From: Pochonia chlamydosporia 170
Lineage: Eukaryota; Ascomycota; Sordariomycetes; Hypocreales; Clavicipitaceae
Length of the DNA: 64,000 nt
Reading direction: 5' to 3'
Assembly (NCBI RefSeq): GCF_001653235.2
Contig: NC_035790.1
Span: 1-64,000 of the forward strand
Shown piece after piece: positions 1-9,983 of this stretch (within the stretch, counting starts at the first letter, position 1; each line of letters opens with the position of its first letter). A program made the translations under genes and the position numbers. The notes beneath the pieces were generated by a model. It did not search any database. It saw only the letters and a list, made by a program, of their open reading frames with translations, and was not told where the DNA came from.

Positions 1-96
1 TTGTGTTGATTCTGTAACCTAGAGATGCCGCCAACGTAGGCTATTTATGGAAGGCGCAGGCTGGACGTTGCACGTGATGTTGTATCATGTTCAACA
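1..96 (-). repeat. Copia 3' LTR, partial
   Basis: Read on the minus strand, a purine-rich tract (polypurine-tract-like, about 97-109) follows the RNase H stop codon. The LTR then starts at about 96 with TGTTGAACATG and contains a TATA-like CCATAAATAG. The far end runs to or beyond the window edge. A second copy of part of it lies at 35214-35288. Confidence 0.6.
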
Positions 97-180
97 CCGC
101 CCCTCAGCCAAGCCTGACAATACACCTAACTAACTGAAGCTATCTATGATATTTCCTAGCAACTAATACAAAGGAGAAAC

Positions 181-516
181 TCAGCGAGTGACTTGGGCTT
201 TGCCCAGGTTGAGTTGCCTGATAAATTGGGCATGTTTAACTGGCGTAAGTGCCTTTGTCAATCCATCGGCTGTCATCTCGTCTGTACCGACTTGATGAAG
301 TTGAAAGAACCCATCATTGGTACGATTGATGATCCACTTGTACCGGATATCAATATGACGCGTACGAGCCGTGTTGTTCTTATTTAATACTGCCAACCTG
401 GCGTTCTGACTGTCTGTAAATAGGACTAATGGCTTCGGTTGCGGCATTTTCAGGTCCTCTTTCCATCTGTGTTCCGCTGTGACGTTCAACAGATCAGACT
501 GAGCACGACTGAGCAA
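181..516 (-). pseudogene. Ty1/Copia polyprotein, C-terminal RNase H fragment
   Basis: This is the C-terminal end of a Copia pol polyprotein. The RNase H region is recognisable from LFTDSQNARLAVLNKN, the RHIDIRYKWI segment and the terminal TADGLTKAL motif, all typical of Ty1/Copia. Integrase, reverse transcriptase and the start of RNase H are absent, so it is a 5'-truncated remnant that ends naturally at its stop next to the polypurine tract and LTR. The part from 181 to 342 is repeated almost exactly at 35374-35535. Confidence 0.75.
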
Positions 517-1119
517 GGAAAGCAGAACTGATCAATGAAGAGACGGAAACAATATATATAGGACAGTCATTATCGAGATATCTAGTTAGTCCAGATCTTC
601 AGTGATCAATCTAAGCATTCAATTCACAATTGATTGGGATAAACTCCTGACGATCCAAGCTTGCTGTTCAATAGCCTGTGAAGGTCTTATTCACTTACAA
701 CCTAAGTTACCTACCCTAAGCAACAGAACAACTGTTGATTGCCTTACTTGACCTTGTCAATAAGCCGATCGTTACAGTTGTCAACGTTGAAGCCATCGAG
801 GTGGAATTGAGTCCATCAACTGGAAGGCTATGTTGGGTTGATTGAATTGATGCACGTGACTTCAATCTCAATAATATTGAAGGGGTTGAGGTTGAGGTGG
901 AATTGATGACCACCCTGTATGCATCGCAACCTGAAGCCAGTGATACTATGATCAGCTGTCATAGGTCGCCTGTACCTTCATTGGTTCAGCGGCTAGATGT
1001 AGCGATCGGAAATGGGGATGTTTCTTCTGGAGCTTGCGGGAAACGCAGTAGGCGAAGTGGCGCCGAAAATGTTGAGTAAGTTGGATAGAGTACGTTGAGT
1101 CAAAGGGGGGGCCGTTCCA
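517..1119. other. Intergenic, no gene recognised
   Basis: No convincing coding sequence. A short direct repeat (CGAGGTGGAATTGA and GAGGTGGAATTGATG) occurs near 797 and 893. The short ORFs here lack any family signature. Confidence 0.5.
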
Positions 1120-1266
1120 GTGGGAGCCCGGCCGGGCCGCGGCGCCCATCATGTTGGCCGCCGGCACGCGATAGCCCAAAACCATACTCCCACTATACTC
1201 TCACCACCAACGACTCTATTTCCACCGAGTACTTTTGACGTCCTATTCTGTGTGCTATTAGCCAAA
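1120..1266 (+). promoter_or_regulatory. Upstream region of the microexon peptide gene
   Basis: A C/T-rich stretch (about 1185-1230, with CACCACCAACGACTC) precedes the ATG, as is common upstream of fungal start codons. The start context is GCCAAAATGA. No TATA box is obvious. Promoter function is inferred from position only. Confidence 0.4.
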
Positions 1267-2101
1267 ATGAAGGTTGTATATATTGTTTCGACTGCCCTTA
1301 CCGGACTGGCGGCGGCGATTCCACTCGTAGACAGCACGCCAAGCAAAACCCTAGAAAAGCGAGTAAGTATTTACCTGTGGTTGACGACGAATCTGATTGC
1401 TGGCGGTATGCTGATATGACTGGCAAATTCTAGCAAGTAAGTATCTGCCCGTGGTTAACGAGCAATCTGATTGCTGGCGGAATGCTGATATGACTGGCAA
1501 ATTCTAGCAAGTAAGTATCTGCCCGTGGTTGACGAGGAATCTGATTGCTGGCGGTATGCTGATATGACTGGCAAATTCTAGTGTGTAAGTATCTGCCTGT
1601 GGTTGACGAGCAATCTGATTGCTGGCGGTATGCTGATATGACTGGCAAATTCTAGGATGTAAGTATCTGCCCGCGGTTGACGAGGAATCTGATTGCTGGC
1701 GGTATGCTGATATGACTGGCAAATTCTAGCAAGTAAGTATCTGCCCGTGGTTGACGAGGAATCTGATTGCTGGCGGTATGCTAATATGACTGGCAAATTC
1801 TAGTGTGTAAGTATCTGCCCGTGATTGACGAGGAATCCGAATGCTGGCGGTATGCTGATATGACTGGCAACTTCTAGCCTGTAAGTATCTGCCTGTGGTT
1901 GATGAGGAATCTAATTGCTGGCGGTATGCTGATATGGCTCGCAAATTCTAGCTTGTAAGTATCTGCCCGTGGTTGACGAGGAATCTAATTGCTGGCGGTA
2001 TGCTGATATGACTGGCAAATTCTAGTGTGTAAGTATCTGCCTGTGGTTGACGAGGAATCCGAATGCTGGCGGTATGCTGATATAAGTGATAATTGTAGTG
2101 A
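1267..2101 (+). CDS. Secreted peptide precursor built from nine single-codon exons
   Basis: Exon 1 (1267-1362) encodes 32 residues: a signal peptide (MKVVYIVSTALTGLAAA), a short propeptide (IPLVDSTPSKT) and LEKR, a Kex2-type site. GTAAGT follows directly. Ten introns follow (1363-1433, 1437-1507, 1511-1581, 1585-1655, 1659-1729, 1733-1803, 1807-1877, 1881-1951, 1955-2025, 2029-2098). Nine 3-nt exons separate them: CAA, CAA, TGT, GAT, CAA, TGT, CCT, CTT, TGT; the stop TGA is at 2099-2101. All introns are phase 0. The spliced product would be 41 residues ending QQCDQCPLC, released after KR. Each intron has a GTAAGT donor, a CTGAT or CTAAT branch site about 17 nt before the acceptor, and TAG. 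I recognise no homologue and assign no function. The alternative is a non-coding satellite, or one long intron skipping all units; transcript data would decide. Confidence 0.7.
1363..2098 (+). repeat. Ten tandem intron units, 74-bp period
   Basis: Ten copies of a 74-bp unit (71-bp intron plus a 3-nt slot; the last intron is 70 bp). Intron bodies are nearly identical, while the 3-nt slot between TAG and GTAAGT takes five different values. Units 7 and 10 share the derived variant AATCCGAATGC, and each follows a TGT slot. This suggests that a three-unit block (222 bp) was duplicated. The last unit has a divergent 3' end (AAGTGATAATTGTAG). Confidence 0.9.
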
Positions 2102-2540
2102 TGCGGCGCGCGCTACGATAGGCGTATAGTTAGGGTAGCTTTCGGTCGTTGTATGGAGTTCTCCGCTGGAGTTTAAGCTCGGCCGACCGTTAGCGGGTTC
2201 CTGTCTTTATCGAGCTTTTGCCTTTACGTTAATTCAGTTGATTGGATAATAATGCCTCTATCGTGCGTACGACCATGTGAAGAAATTTCCACTGTACGTC
2301 TGCACAACAGACTCAGTATATAACAGGCTGAATCTTTTGACAGCACGAGCCAAAGTATGTTGTCGCGTTTTCTTCCTTGCGCACTTGAGCCATCGAGTGG
2401 GTGCCTGGGATCCGCGGAACGCGCGATTAGGCACTCCAGAATGGTTGTATATTGGGGTGGATGCAGAGGTTCGAGCTAGCGTTAACGAAAAGCGGCTGGG
2501 GAGGCGAGCCGCTAGACTGCGGAATAGTGGTGGTTTCAAA
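2102..2540. other. 3' flank of the peptide gene, no gene recognised
   Basis: Presumably 3' UTR followed by intergenic sequence. Overlapping ORFs on both strands at 2258-2549 show no family features. Confidence 0.4.
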
Positions 2541-2544
2541 CACG

Positions 2545-2630
2545 TTTAGTCCGTATAAACAAACGTTTGTTTGATCAGGTTCAAACAGGCTGTTTGTTTA
2601 CGTTTGTTTGACTCCCAAAACGGAAATAGG
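2545..2630. repeat. Inverted-repeat cluster, probable hAT subterminal region
   Basis: Contains the perfect 16-bp palindrome AAACAAACGTTTGTTT, then further GTTTGTTT motifs in both orientations. It lies about 130 bp upstream of a hAT transposase N-terminal fragment, so it may be that element's subterminal repeat region. No target duplication was identified. Confidence 0.35.
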
Positions 2631-2763
2631 TGGGTCTCACCCGCAGTTTCGCGTAGCGTGCCCAGCATTCAAAGTCTTCGAATGAGATAAGTATCTCGTG
2701 CCTTTCTCTAGTACCTAGGTCCTACTGGCTAATCTATTCGATAACTCTATCGCAATCGCTAAT

Positions 2764-3321
2764 ATGGCGTTTGGACGGCCAACAGATCACGCTACAAAGC
2801 GGCATTTCATCAGCCTCGGTCGGCCTCCTCCTCTCCCTGGCACAAACAAGAAGCGCTGCGAGCGATACAGATGCAGACACTGCAGCAAAGAGCAGGCCGC
2901 AGCCTCACCGCAGAGACTTAGGGATCATCTCGCAGGTTGGTCTGTATTGAAGGCTACGCAAGAGCAGCAAAGCTCTTCTGTGACTATTCCCATCCAGGAA
3001 CAACCACAGAAGAAGCTTATATCCTCTGGAATCCAGCGTATTTCGAAGGACGAAAACGATACCCTCGTCTACGATGCCGCCGCTGCCGTGATCTCTGACG
3101 GGCGGCCATTTAACCTCTTCGAGTCTCAGCGCTGGCACCGCTTCTTCGCTCGCATTAAGCCAGGCTGGATGCCTCCTTCTCGCAAGACAATTACCAGTCT
3201 CCTTCCTTCCGTTGATCAGGAGGTTAGAAATGAGGTTCTCCGGCAGATCCGAGCAGGCATGGACATCTTACGAATCTATCGAATCGAACGCCAAGCCTTG
3301 GCGTTGATCGATCATAGCTGA
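2764..3321 (+). pseudogene. hAT transposase, N-terminal fragment
   Basis: The 185-residue frame resembles the N-terminus of fungal hAT transposases. It has a BED-like zinc finger (CRHC, then RLRDHL; the final Cys expected after HLAG is Trp). This is followed by the FNLFESQRWHRFFARIKP and PPSRKTIT segment that precedes the catalytic core in the family. The DDE core and hATC dimerisation domain are missing. The fragment stops about 140 bp before the LINE, whose arrival may have removed the rest. Confidence 0.6.
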
Positions 3322-3461
3322 AAACACCACCACCATCTCAGAACGAATTTTTGAAACGCGTAAAATTTTGTGATTTTAATAGTAAACCTGTGACCTATTA
3401 GGCAATTACTACGGAAAACGCGTCGAAAACGCGTCTATTTGCGGTAATGGCGCCTAGATGA

Positions 3462-5603
3462 CCGCAGGTAGACATTGGCCCTGAACACATCAACGAGCAC
3501 GCTACATACCTTAAAGAAGCATGCAACCAACTGCAGGCGGTGGACAGAGGAAGACAGAATCAAGTACCATGGAACACAGTACAGCAATACCTGGCATCGA
3601 CCATCGCGCTCATTGGCAAGGTCCTTCGTCAACCGGCGATGGGAGACATCCTCCAGCAGGTCCAGGACGCAGCCAAGTGCACACAGAACATGCAGAAGGA
3701 CATTACAATCATCAAGAACTCCGTAGGGCTAAGCACGACTCCGCTAAACACAGCTAACTTTACGGGAGGACGAAACGCAAATGCTTCCTGGGCACAGGTA
3801 GCGGCGCAAGCCAAGGGCTCTGCTCCTCCTCCACCGATGCCGCAAGGCATGACTACGACTAAGACACAATCCACGGTTACGGCATATAAAGACCGAGTAG
3901 TCACAGTAAAGCTCAAGGACCACGGCATCTCTCAACGGTACCGAATGCACCCGGCCGCCTGGATCAGACAACAAGTAGAGGCTGCTATTCACGGCAACTC
4001 AACAACTAAAGCAATCAAAGTGGTAGCCGCACACCAACTCAAAAGTGGCGACATTCAGATATTTACAAGCACAACGGCCGAAGCTACACAGTTGAAAGAG
4101 AGCAAGGGGTGGATCAGTGGCCTCGGAGAACATGCAGAACTTATCGTGCCAACCTTCGGAGTTATTGCTCATGGCATCCCTACCAACTCAATCAACATCA
4201 AAGACCAGAAAGCGACTATTCAACAAATGCTCGCAGACAACTACACAGTGATCCCCAACGCAAAGATATCCTACACAGGATGGATGACCAAGGAAGCCAC
4301 TCTCAAACGAGCATCCTCGATCGTCGTTGAATTTACAGAACCCGAAATGGCCAACGCTGTCATTTATGCTGGAATGGCATGGGATGGCCAGATACACCAA
4401 TGCCAACTCTACGACCGCGCCTGCAGGATAAAACAATGCTTCCGCTGCTACAATTACGGCCACATCGGCACTCAATGTAACGCATCCCAAGTTTGTGGCT
4501 ATTGTACAGGGCAACATGAGACTAAACACTGCCAGAGGAAGGGCGTGGAGGGATTCGCCCCTCGATGCGCAGTGTGCAAAGATGCTCACACGGCATGGAC
4601 CAACGCCTGCCCAGCAAGGAGGAAGGAAATGCAGCGAGTCGAACAAGCCAAACAGAGCCGGAGTACCTATTGGCATGTCCCTTTGAAAGAAACCAGCGCC
4701 AAACCAGGACCTCAACAGCCCCGTACCACCAATTCTACCAGGAAGGACCAAACTGAACCGACGTCTATTCCTGCTCGAATTGCCACCCAAAGGTCCGAGG
4801 ACACTACTAACCACAGGGTACCAGCGAACAACACTCCTTCAAACATACGAGCAACACAGCAAATAGAATCGACCACGGAGGTCCGCACGGCCGCGGAAAC
4901 TTTTGCAACACAAACACCAGTCGCGCCGTCGATCGAGGAAGATTGGGAAACACCCGTGACGCAACAAGAGCCTGAACTACGGCCCAGCCCGCAATCAGTT
5001 TCAACCAATGAACTAATTGACCCTCAGCTTATGCCAGCACAAGGACCCATCTCTCCACAGGAACCGGGAGACAGCGAGCCTCAATCAACGGCCTATCCAC
5101 TGGATGGTATATCTGGCCTCGATGAAGCGGCTATGCAAGATGCAGACGCATGGCTACAAAGCATGGCTACTCACAACTGCAACGAATGGCCTTTCGGCCC
5201 AACAGAAACGGAACCATCGCCGATCACGTCCCTTGCAACTGACACCCGCACAGCTCAAGGACAGATCTACAAAGGATGTAAATCTCCTGAGCACCAGGAG
5301 ATATACAATGACTGGCCGGTCCAGGCCGCCGAGCTAACAATTGCAAAATGTATGAGGACTTGCACGTACTGCGGCAAGTACTTCTCGTTAGCAACGGCAC
5401 TGCGTCAACACATAAGGAAGAGACCTGAATATACTCAAAAACAAATAACTGTACGCACGGAGACCGCGGGAAATGGTACCTCTTTCACTCCAGCCTGGAC
5501 CCGTACGAAGCCTGCGGAGGATGATATCCGCCAACCGGAAGCCCGAATGACTCGGAGCCAGCCCCTCACAAACAGTGCTCCTGTAGTACCACATGCATGG
5601 TAG
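3462..5603 (+). CDS. LINE ORF1, gag-like nucleic-acid-binding protein
   Basis: The frame is open from 3462 to TAG at 5601-5603, over 700 codons. It begins mid-protein, so the native start is probably lost. The N-terminal half is helical (KEACNQLQAVDRG, ILQQVQDAAKCTQNMQKD). A CCHC knuckle array follows: CFRCYNYGHIGTQC, then CGYCTGQHETKHC and CAVCKDAHTAWTNAC, the arrangement of Tad/I-type LINE ORF1 proteins that coat element RNA. A Ser/Pro/Thr/Gln-rich linker follows, and a further C2H2-like motif (CTYCGKYFSLATALRQHIRK) lies near the C-terminus. ORF2 starts within its last codons, suggesting coupled translation. Confidence 0.8.
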   Translation, partial: PQVDIGPEHINEHATYLKEACNQLQAVDRGRQNQVPWNTVQQYLASTIALIGKVLRQPAMGDILQQVQDAAKCTQNMQKDITIIKNSVGLSTTPLNTANFTGGRNANASWAQVAAQAKGSAPPPPMPQGMTTTKTQSTVTAYKDRVVTVKLKDHGISQRYRMHPAAWIRQQVEAAIHGNSTTKAIKVVAAHQLKSGDIQIFTSTTAEATQLKESKGWISGLGEHAELIVPTFGVIAHGIPTNSINIKDQKATIQQMLADNYTVIPNAKISYTGWMTKEATLKRASSIVVEFTEPEMANAVIYAGMAWDGQIHQCQLYDRACRIKQCFRCYNYGHIGTQCNASQVCGYCTGQHETKHCQRKGVEGFAPRCAVCKDAHTAWTNACPARRKEMQRVEQAKQSRSTYWHVPLKETSAKPGPQQPRTTNSTRKDQTEPTSIPARIATQRSEDTTNHRVPANNTPSNIRATQQIESTTEVRTAAETFATQTPVAPSIEEDWETPVTQQEPELRPSPQSVSTNELIDPQLMPAQGPISPQEPGDSEPQSTAYPLDGISGLDEAAMQDADAWLQSMATHNCNEWPFGPTETEPSPITSLATDTRTAQGQIYKGCKSPEHQEIYNDWPVQAAELTIAKCMRTCTYCGKYFSLATALRQHIRKRPEYTQKQITVRTETAGNGTSFTPAWTRTKPAEDDIRQPEARMTRSQPLTNSAPVVPHAW

Positions 5604-5716
5604 GACACCAGGAACTGCGCATCTTACAGTACAATGTTCGAAAGTCAAGGGAAGTCGTGCTCGACAGCTTGTTCCGACAACACGGAGTCCTTGAATACGA
5701 CATACTTGCAATCCAG

Positions 5717-5889
5717 AGTTGAAACTCTGAACTAAGCATACATGAGTGATACCCCTTGTGCTATCTACGTGTATGAACACCGCTACTTATAGTTGTGATA
5801 GTTACCATTATAGAGCCTGAGGCCACCTGCTGCCTACTAGGCAGCAGAAGCAACAGGCACCTCAGCTATAGGAGATCTGGGATTCAACT
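5717..5889. mobile_element. Small insertion with AGTTG termini inside LINE ORF2
   Basis: A 173-bp insertion begins AGTTGAAACTCTGAAC and ends GATTCAACT, giving short inverted termini (AGTTGAA/TTCAACT). It is flanked by the 5-bp direct repeat TCCAG (5712-5716 and 5890-5894). It contains a perfect hairpin, CTGCTGCCTA-C-TAGGCAGCAG. Its removal with one TCCAG copy restores the endonuclease frame (AIQ-EPW). The ends lack GT-AG, so it is not a spliceosomal intron. The superfamily is unknown. Confidence 0.7.
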
Positions 5890-8800
5890 TCCAGGAACCC
5901 TGGCGCAATCCATTCAAAGCTACAAGCTACCATCCCCTCAAAACACACTTTCATCTAACCTACCTCGAAGATGCGGCTACGAGGGTATGCTTTTACATAA
6001 ACAAACGAATCGACCCTGGTACATGGAGCGTCTCGTGTATTCTCAAGGACATCATCTATCTGTCAATCTGCAATCCGCACTCTGGCAGGAACATCAATAT
6101 TTTCAACGTCTACAATGAAGTGACAGCCACTACGCTGACCACACTTGCGGAAGCCCTCGCCAAACTGGAGCCCTTGACAAATACCGTGGTACTTGGCGAC
6201 TTCAACCTACACCACCCTCTATGGTCAACGACACACCGACGTCCTGGTCACGGACCAAGTTCCCAGCAACTGATAACAATCATTGAGGATTTCCAGCTAG
6301 AACTACTCACTGAGCCTGGGACTCCCACCCATAGGTGGAAAGACGGAGAATCGACAATCGACCTCACGTTCGCCTCTGAGGACCTTACGTCCCACGTCAC
6401 TCACTGCAAGATCGACAGAAGCCTAGATTGTGACTCTGATCACCTCCCGATATCTGTGGCCATCGAGTGGGAATGGAAAGTGGCCACCCCGATAAGGAAG
6501 CGTTTGTGGTCGAAGACGAACATACCGATACTCCGACAAATAGTTAAGGACTCTCTACCTCAGGATTGCAACAATATCGCGCTTAGGAATGAGGACAACA
6601 TCGATACACTCGTATGCTCCATCGTCGGGGCTCTCAATGCGGGCATCGAGGCATCAACTCCGTTGTCTAACCCAAGTCCCCGCTCAATTCCAGGGTTTGA
6701 TCAAGAATGCAAAGATATCTGTACTGAAGTTCAGCGGTTACGCCGAAGGTGGCAACGAACAAGACAAGATGACGAATACGAAGCATACCGACAGGCACGC
6801 AATAGGAAGGGTCGACACATTCAGAAACTGCTTCGCAACACCCGCCGCCAGAGAGTAGAACAGGCATCTTCGTCGGAAAACGGACTATGGAAACTAGTCA
6901 AGTGGGCCAAGAACAGGCACGAGACTTCGGCCGCCTGTACACCAGCACTTGCTAAACCAGACGGAAAACTTGTTCACCGGCCCGAAGAGAAAGCTGAGTT
7001 GTTGCGCCAATCCTTCTTCCCACCTCCGTGTCAAGCTGATCTCTCAGACATCAATGGATACCAGTATCCTCCGCCAATTGAATGCCCAGATATCACACTG
7101 CCGGAGATTGAAAAGGCAGTGCGAAGGGCGGCACCGAACAAAGCCCCCGGCGCTGACGGCATCACCAATGGCATCCTGCACCAGACCCTTGATATCCTTC
7201 TCCCCAGCCTCCATAAGCTTTTCAACGCATGCCTTCAACTGGGGTATTGTCCTCAACACTTCAAGGAGGCAATCACTGTAGTCCTTCGCAAGCAAGGAAA
7301 AGACGACACACAACCCAAGTCGTACAGACCGATTGCTCTGCTCAATACACTGGGCAAAGTGATGGAAGCCATCATGGCCAACCGTCTTGCCTACCTTGCC
7401 GATGTCTACCAATTATTACCCAGCAGACATACTGGAGGCCGGAAACTCGCATCGACAGAGCACGCCATACACTTCCTCCTCCAACGGATATATCAGGCGT
7501 GGTCCGAGAACAAAGTGGCCTCCCTACTGCTACTTGACGTTTCGGCAGCATACGATAACGTGTCCCATGAACGACTAATACACAACCTCCGTAAGCGTCG
7601 GGTGAGCGAGAAGATTGTACGATGGACGGCATCTTTCCTTAGCGGCCGATCCACCACTCTAAAGCTGCAGGAATATACTGCACCATCGACGCCTATCGAA
7701 ACGGGAACCGCGCAAGGATCACCCTTCTCGCCGATCCTCTACCTGTTCTTTAACGCGGACCTTATCGAGGCTTGCATGACGCCTGAAACAGAAGCAGTGG
7801 GTTATATTGACGATGTGTCTATCCTAACCGTCAGCCCATCAGCACTGCATAACTGTAAAACCCTCAAGTCCATCCACCGTAAAGCCCAGGACTGGGCAAG
7901 GAAACACGGTTCCCAGTTCGCGCCGGCAAAGTATGAACTCGTACATTTCACCAGAGACCCCAAGGCGAACAACACACATGCTCTGCGCCTACCCCATGCC
8001 ACCATTAAGGCCTCGCCATCATGCAAATATTTAGGTATTCATATGGACACGAGACTCCGCTGGGATTACCACCGCGAGAAGATGGAAGCCAAAGCCACGA
8101 AGCGACTCTCGGCTTTGTCAGCCCTGGCATCGTCAACATGGGGCGCGGGCCTGGTCAATCTCCAACAAGTGTACAGGGCGATGATCATACCTCAGATGTT
8201 ATATGGGTGCTCAGCATGGCACGTTCCCGGAAGAGGCCGCATAAACAGGGGAGCCAATATGATAGCTGCCATTAGAAAAATACAACGACGAGCAGCTCAA
8301 GTGATCACTGGAGCTTTCCGCACTACCGCTGGCGCGGCGGTTGACGTCGAAGCCCACCTACTCCCAGTGGAACAGCAACTCGAACAAACAGTTCTGGAGA
8401 CAACCATGCGTATCTGGACCAGTCCGCTATACGACGACATGGCCAAGTGCCCGGGAAATATTAACTCGGCACGATGGACACGTCAAGAACGCGATGAGCA
8501 GAGCCCTCTAGATCAACTCTCGAGTATCCTGGAGCACAAGTACGACGTGCAACTGGACAAATTCGGGAAACACCAGCCACATATCGCCCCTCCTTGGTGG
8601 ATCCCTCCATTAACGTGTATAAATGAATCCGCCGAAGAGGCAATCAAGGAACACGACGCCATGGAAACAGGGACAATATGTGTATATACCGACGGAAGCG
8701 GCATCAACGGTCATGTTGGCGCTGCGGCGATAGCACTAGAATCTCAAAACCATGGCGTTCCAACCAAGCGAACAGAATACATGGGACTATCTACCACGTC

Positions 8801-9059
8801 CACAGTATACGCGGCAGAACTCAGAGGGTTGGTACTCGCACTACAGATGGTACTCGACATCAATACAGCGACAAATATACCCGGAAAATGCGTCGTATTC
8901 ACCGACAACCAGGCCGCCATCCAGGCAATGCGGAACCCAAAGAACCCTTCCGGGCAATACATCCTCGTTGAAGCCGTACTGGCGCTTGACGAACTCAGAA
9001 GCCGGGGCTGGGAAGTGAAATTCCGCTGGATTCCAGCACATGTCGGAGAGCCTGGCAAT

Positions 9060-9408
9060 AGTTGTTTCTGAACGGCAGGTGACGAGATGGCGCATATGCC
9101 TATTAGGCATATGCGCCATGATAGACTATGTGACATGGCTGCCTACGCAGGCAGGGACAATCTACATGTATGTAAGTATCAACGGGGATAACGTCAGCAG
9201 CTCTGATACAGCACTTGCAGCTACCAGACAGAGGCTGAAGCTACCAAAAGCAATTATCAAGGGATCAAACATCACAATGTATCAGTAGTGTTATAACGCA
9301 ACAAAAGCAAGCTGCAGGCAGCTTGCTTTTGCCTATAAAGAGGTCTACCTGATCTCTCTAGATATCTTAATCAAGACTAAGTACACTTGAAGAATCACAT
9401 TTTCAACT
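9060..9408. mobile_element. Second AGTTG-terminated insertion inside LINE ORF2
   Basis: A 349-bp insertion begins AGTTGTTTCTGAAC and ends TTTTCAACT, flanked by the 5-bp direct repeat GCAAT (9055-9059 and 9409-9413). It interrupts RNase H between PGN and EAAD. It has strong hairpins: ATGGCGCATATGCCTA pairs with its inverse around one T, and AAAAGCAAGCTGC pairs with GCAGCTTGCTTTT. Termini and duplication length match the insertion at 5717, so the two are related non-autonomous elements. Confidence 0.7.
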
Positions 9409-9983
9409 GCAATGAGGCAGCAGACCGAGCGGCCAAGGAAGCTGCCGGCCACGATCCGAACACACGAATCGCCATAGAGCCCCCGCCAGAACCAGAATCG
9501 CTGCGAACTCTCATGGCAACGACAAAATCCATCATCCGCAAAACGATGAAGGAAGAATGGAAGCAATCCTGGGAGTCAGCCAAGCATGGAAGAGACCTCT
9601 TCCGACTCGGAGTCCGACCAGGCAAGGACATACTGAACACCCATACAGATAAACACAGAGCGATCAGCTCAGTGATCACACAGATGCGTACAGGCAACAT
9701 CGGCCTCCTGGCCTATCTCCACGGAATCAACAGAGCAGACACCGACAAATGCCCGTGCGGATATGGGATCCAAACGGTACGACACATTCTCCTGGAATGC
9801 CGCGACTGGACGGAGGAACGACACAAGATGTGGGCAGGCAAGCAACCATGCGTAGACATCAAGCGCATTCTCTGTAGCTCATCAATGGCAGTACAAGCAG
9901 CCAAGATGATCCTCAGGTCTGGACTGCTCGGTCAATTCCGGGCAGTTCCATCCACAGCACTTCAATATACGCAATCAGCGTAA

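Larger units (their letters stand above)
5597..9983 (+). pseudogene. LINE ORF2: endonuclease, reverse transcriptase, RNase H, interrupted twice
   Basis: ORF2 starts at ATG 5597, overlapping the ORF1 stop by 7 nt. Its coding segments are 5597-5716, 5895-9059 and 9414-9983, separated by two insertions. Each insertion sits exactly between codons of one continuous frame (about 1,284 residues in total). Domains: AP endonuclease ([27 protein letters not shown]); reverse transcriptase ([32 protein letters not shown], catalytic YIDD); RNase H ([30 protein letters not shown], then [13 protein letters not shown] after the second insertion); C-terminal [17 protein letters not shown]. No other stops or frameshifts are seen, so the copy was recently intact. 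Confidence 0.85.

Noticed and set aside
1430..1944. Repeated 72-residue minus-strand ORFs across the 74-bp array
   Set aside because: They are the antisense of the tandem introns; the period of the repeat produces overlapping look-alike frames. The plus strand has signal peptide, Kex2 site and splice signals.
1363..2098. CRISPR-like repeat array
   Set aside because: Repeats are 71 bp with 3-bp spacers in a fungal nuclear context; no cas genes; splice signals explain the unit.
5717..5889. Intron in LINE ORF2
   Set aside because: Ends are AG...CT with a 5-bp direct repeat, and no GT-AG or GC-AG choice restores the frame; an insertion explains it better.
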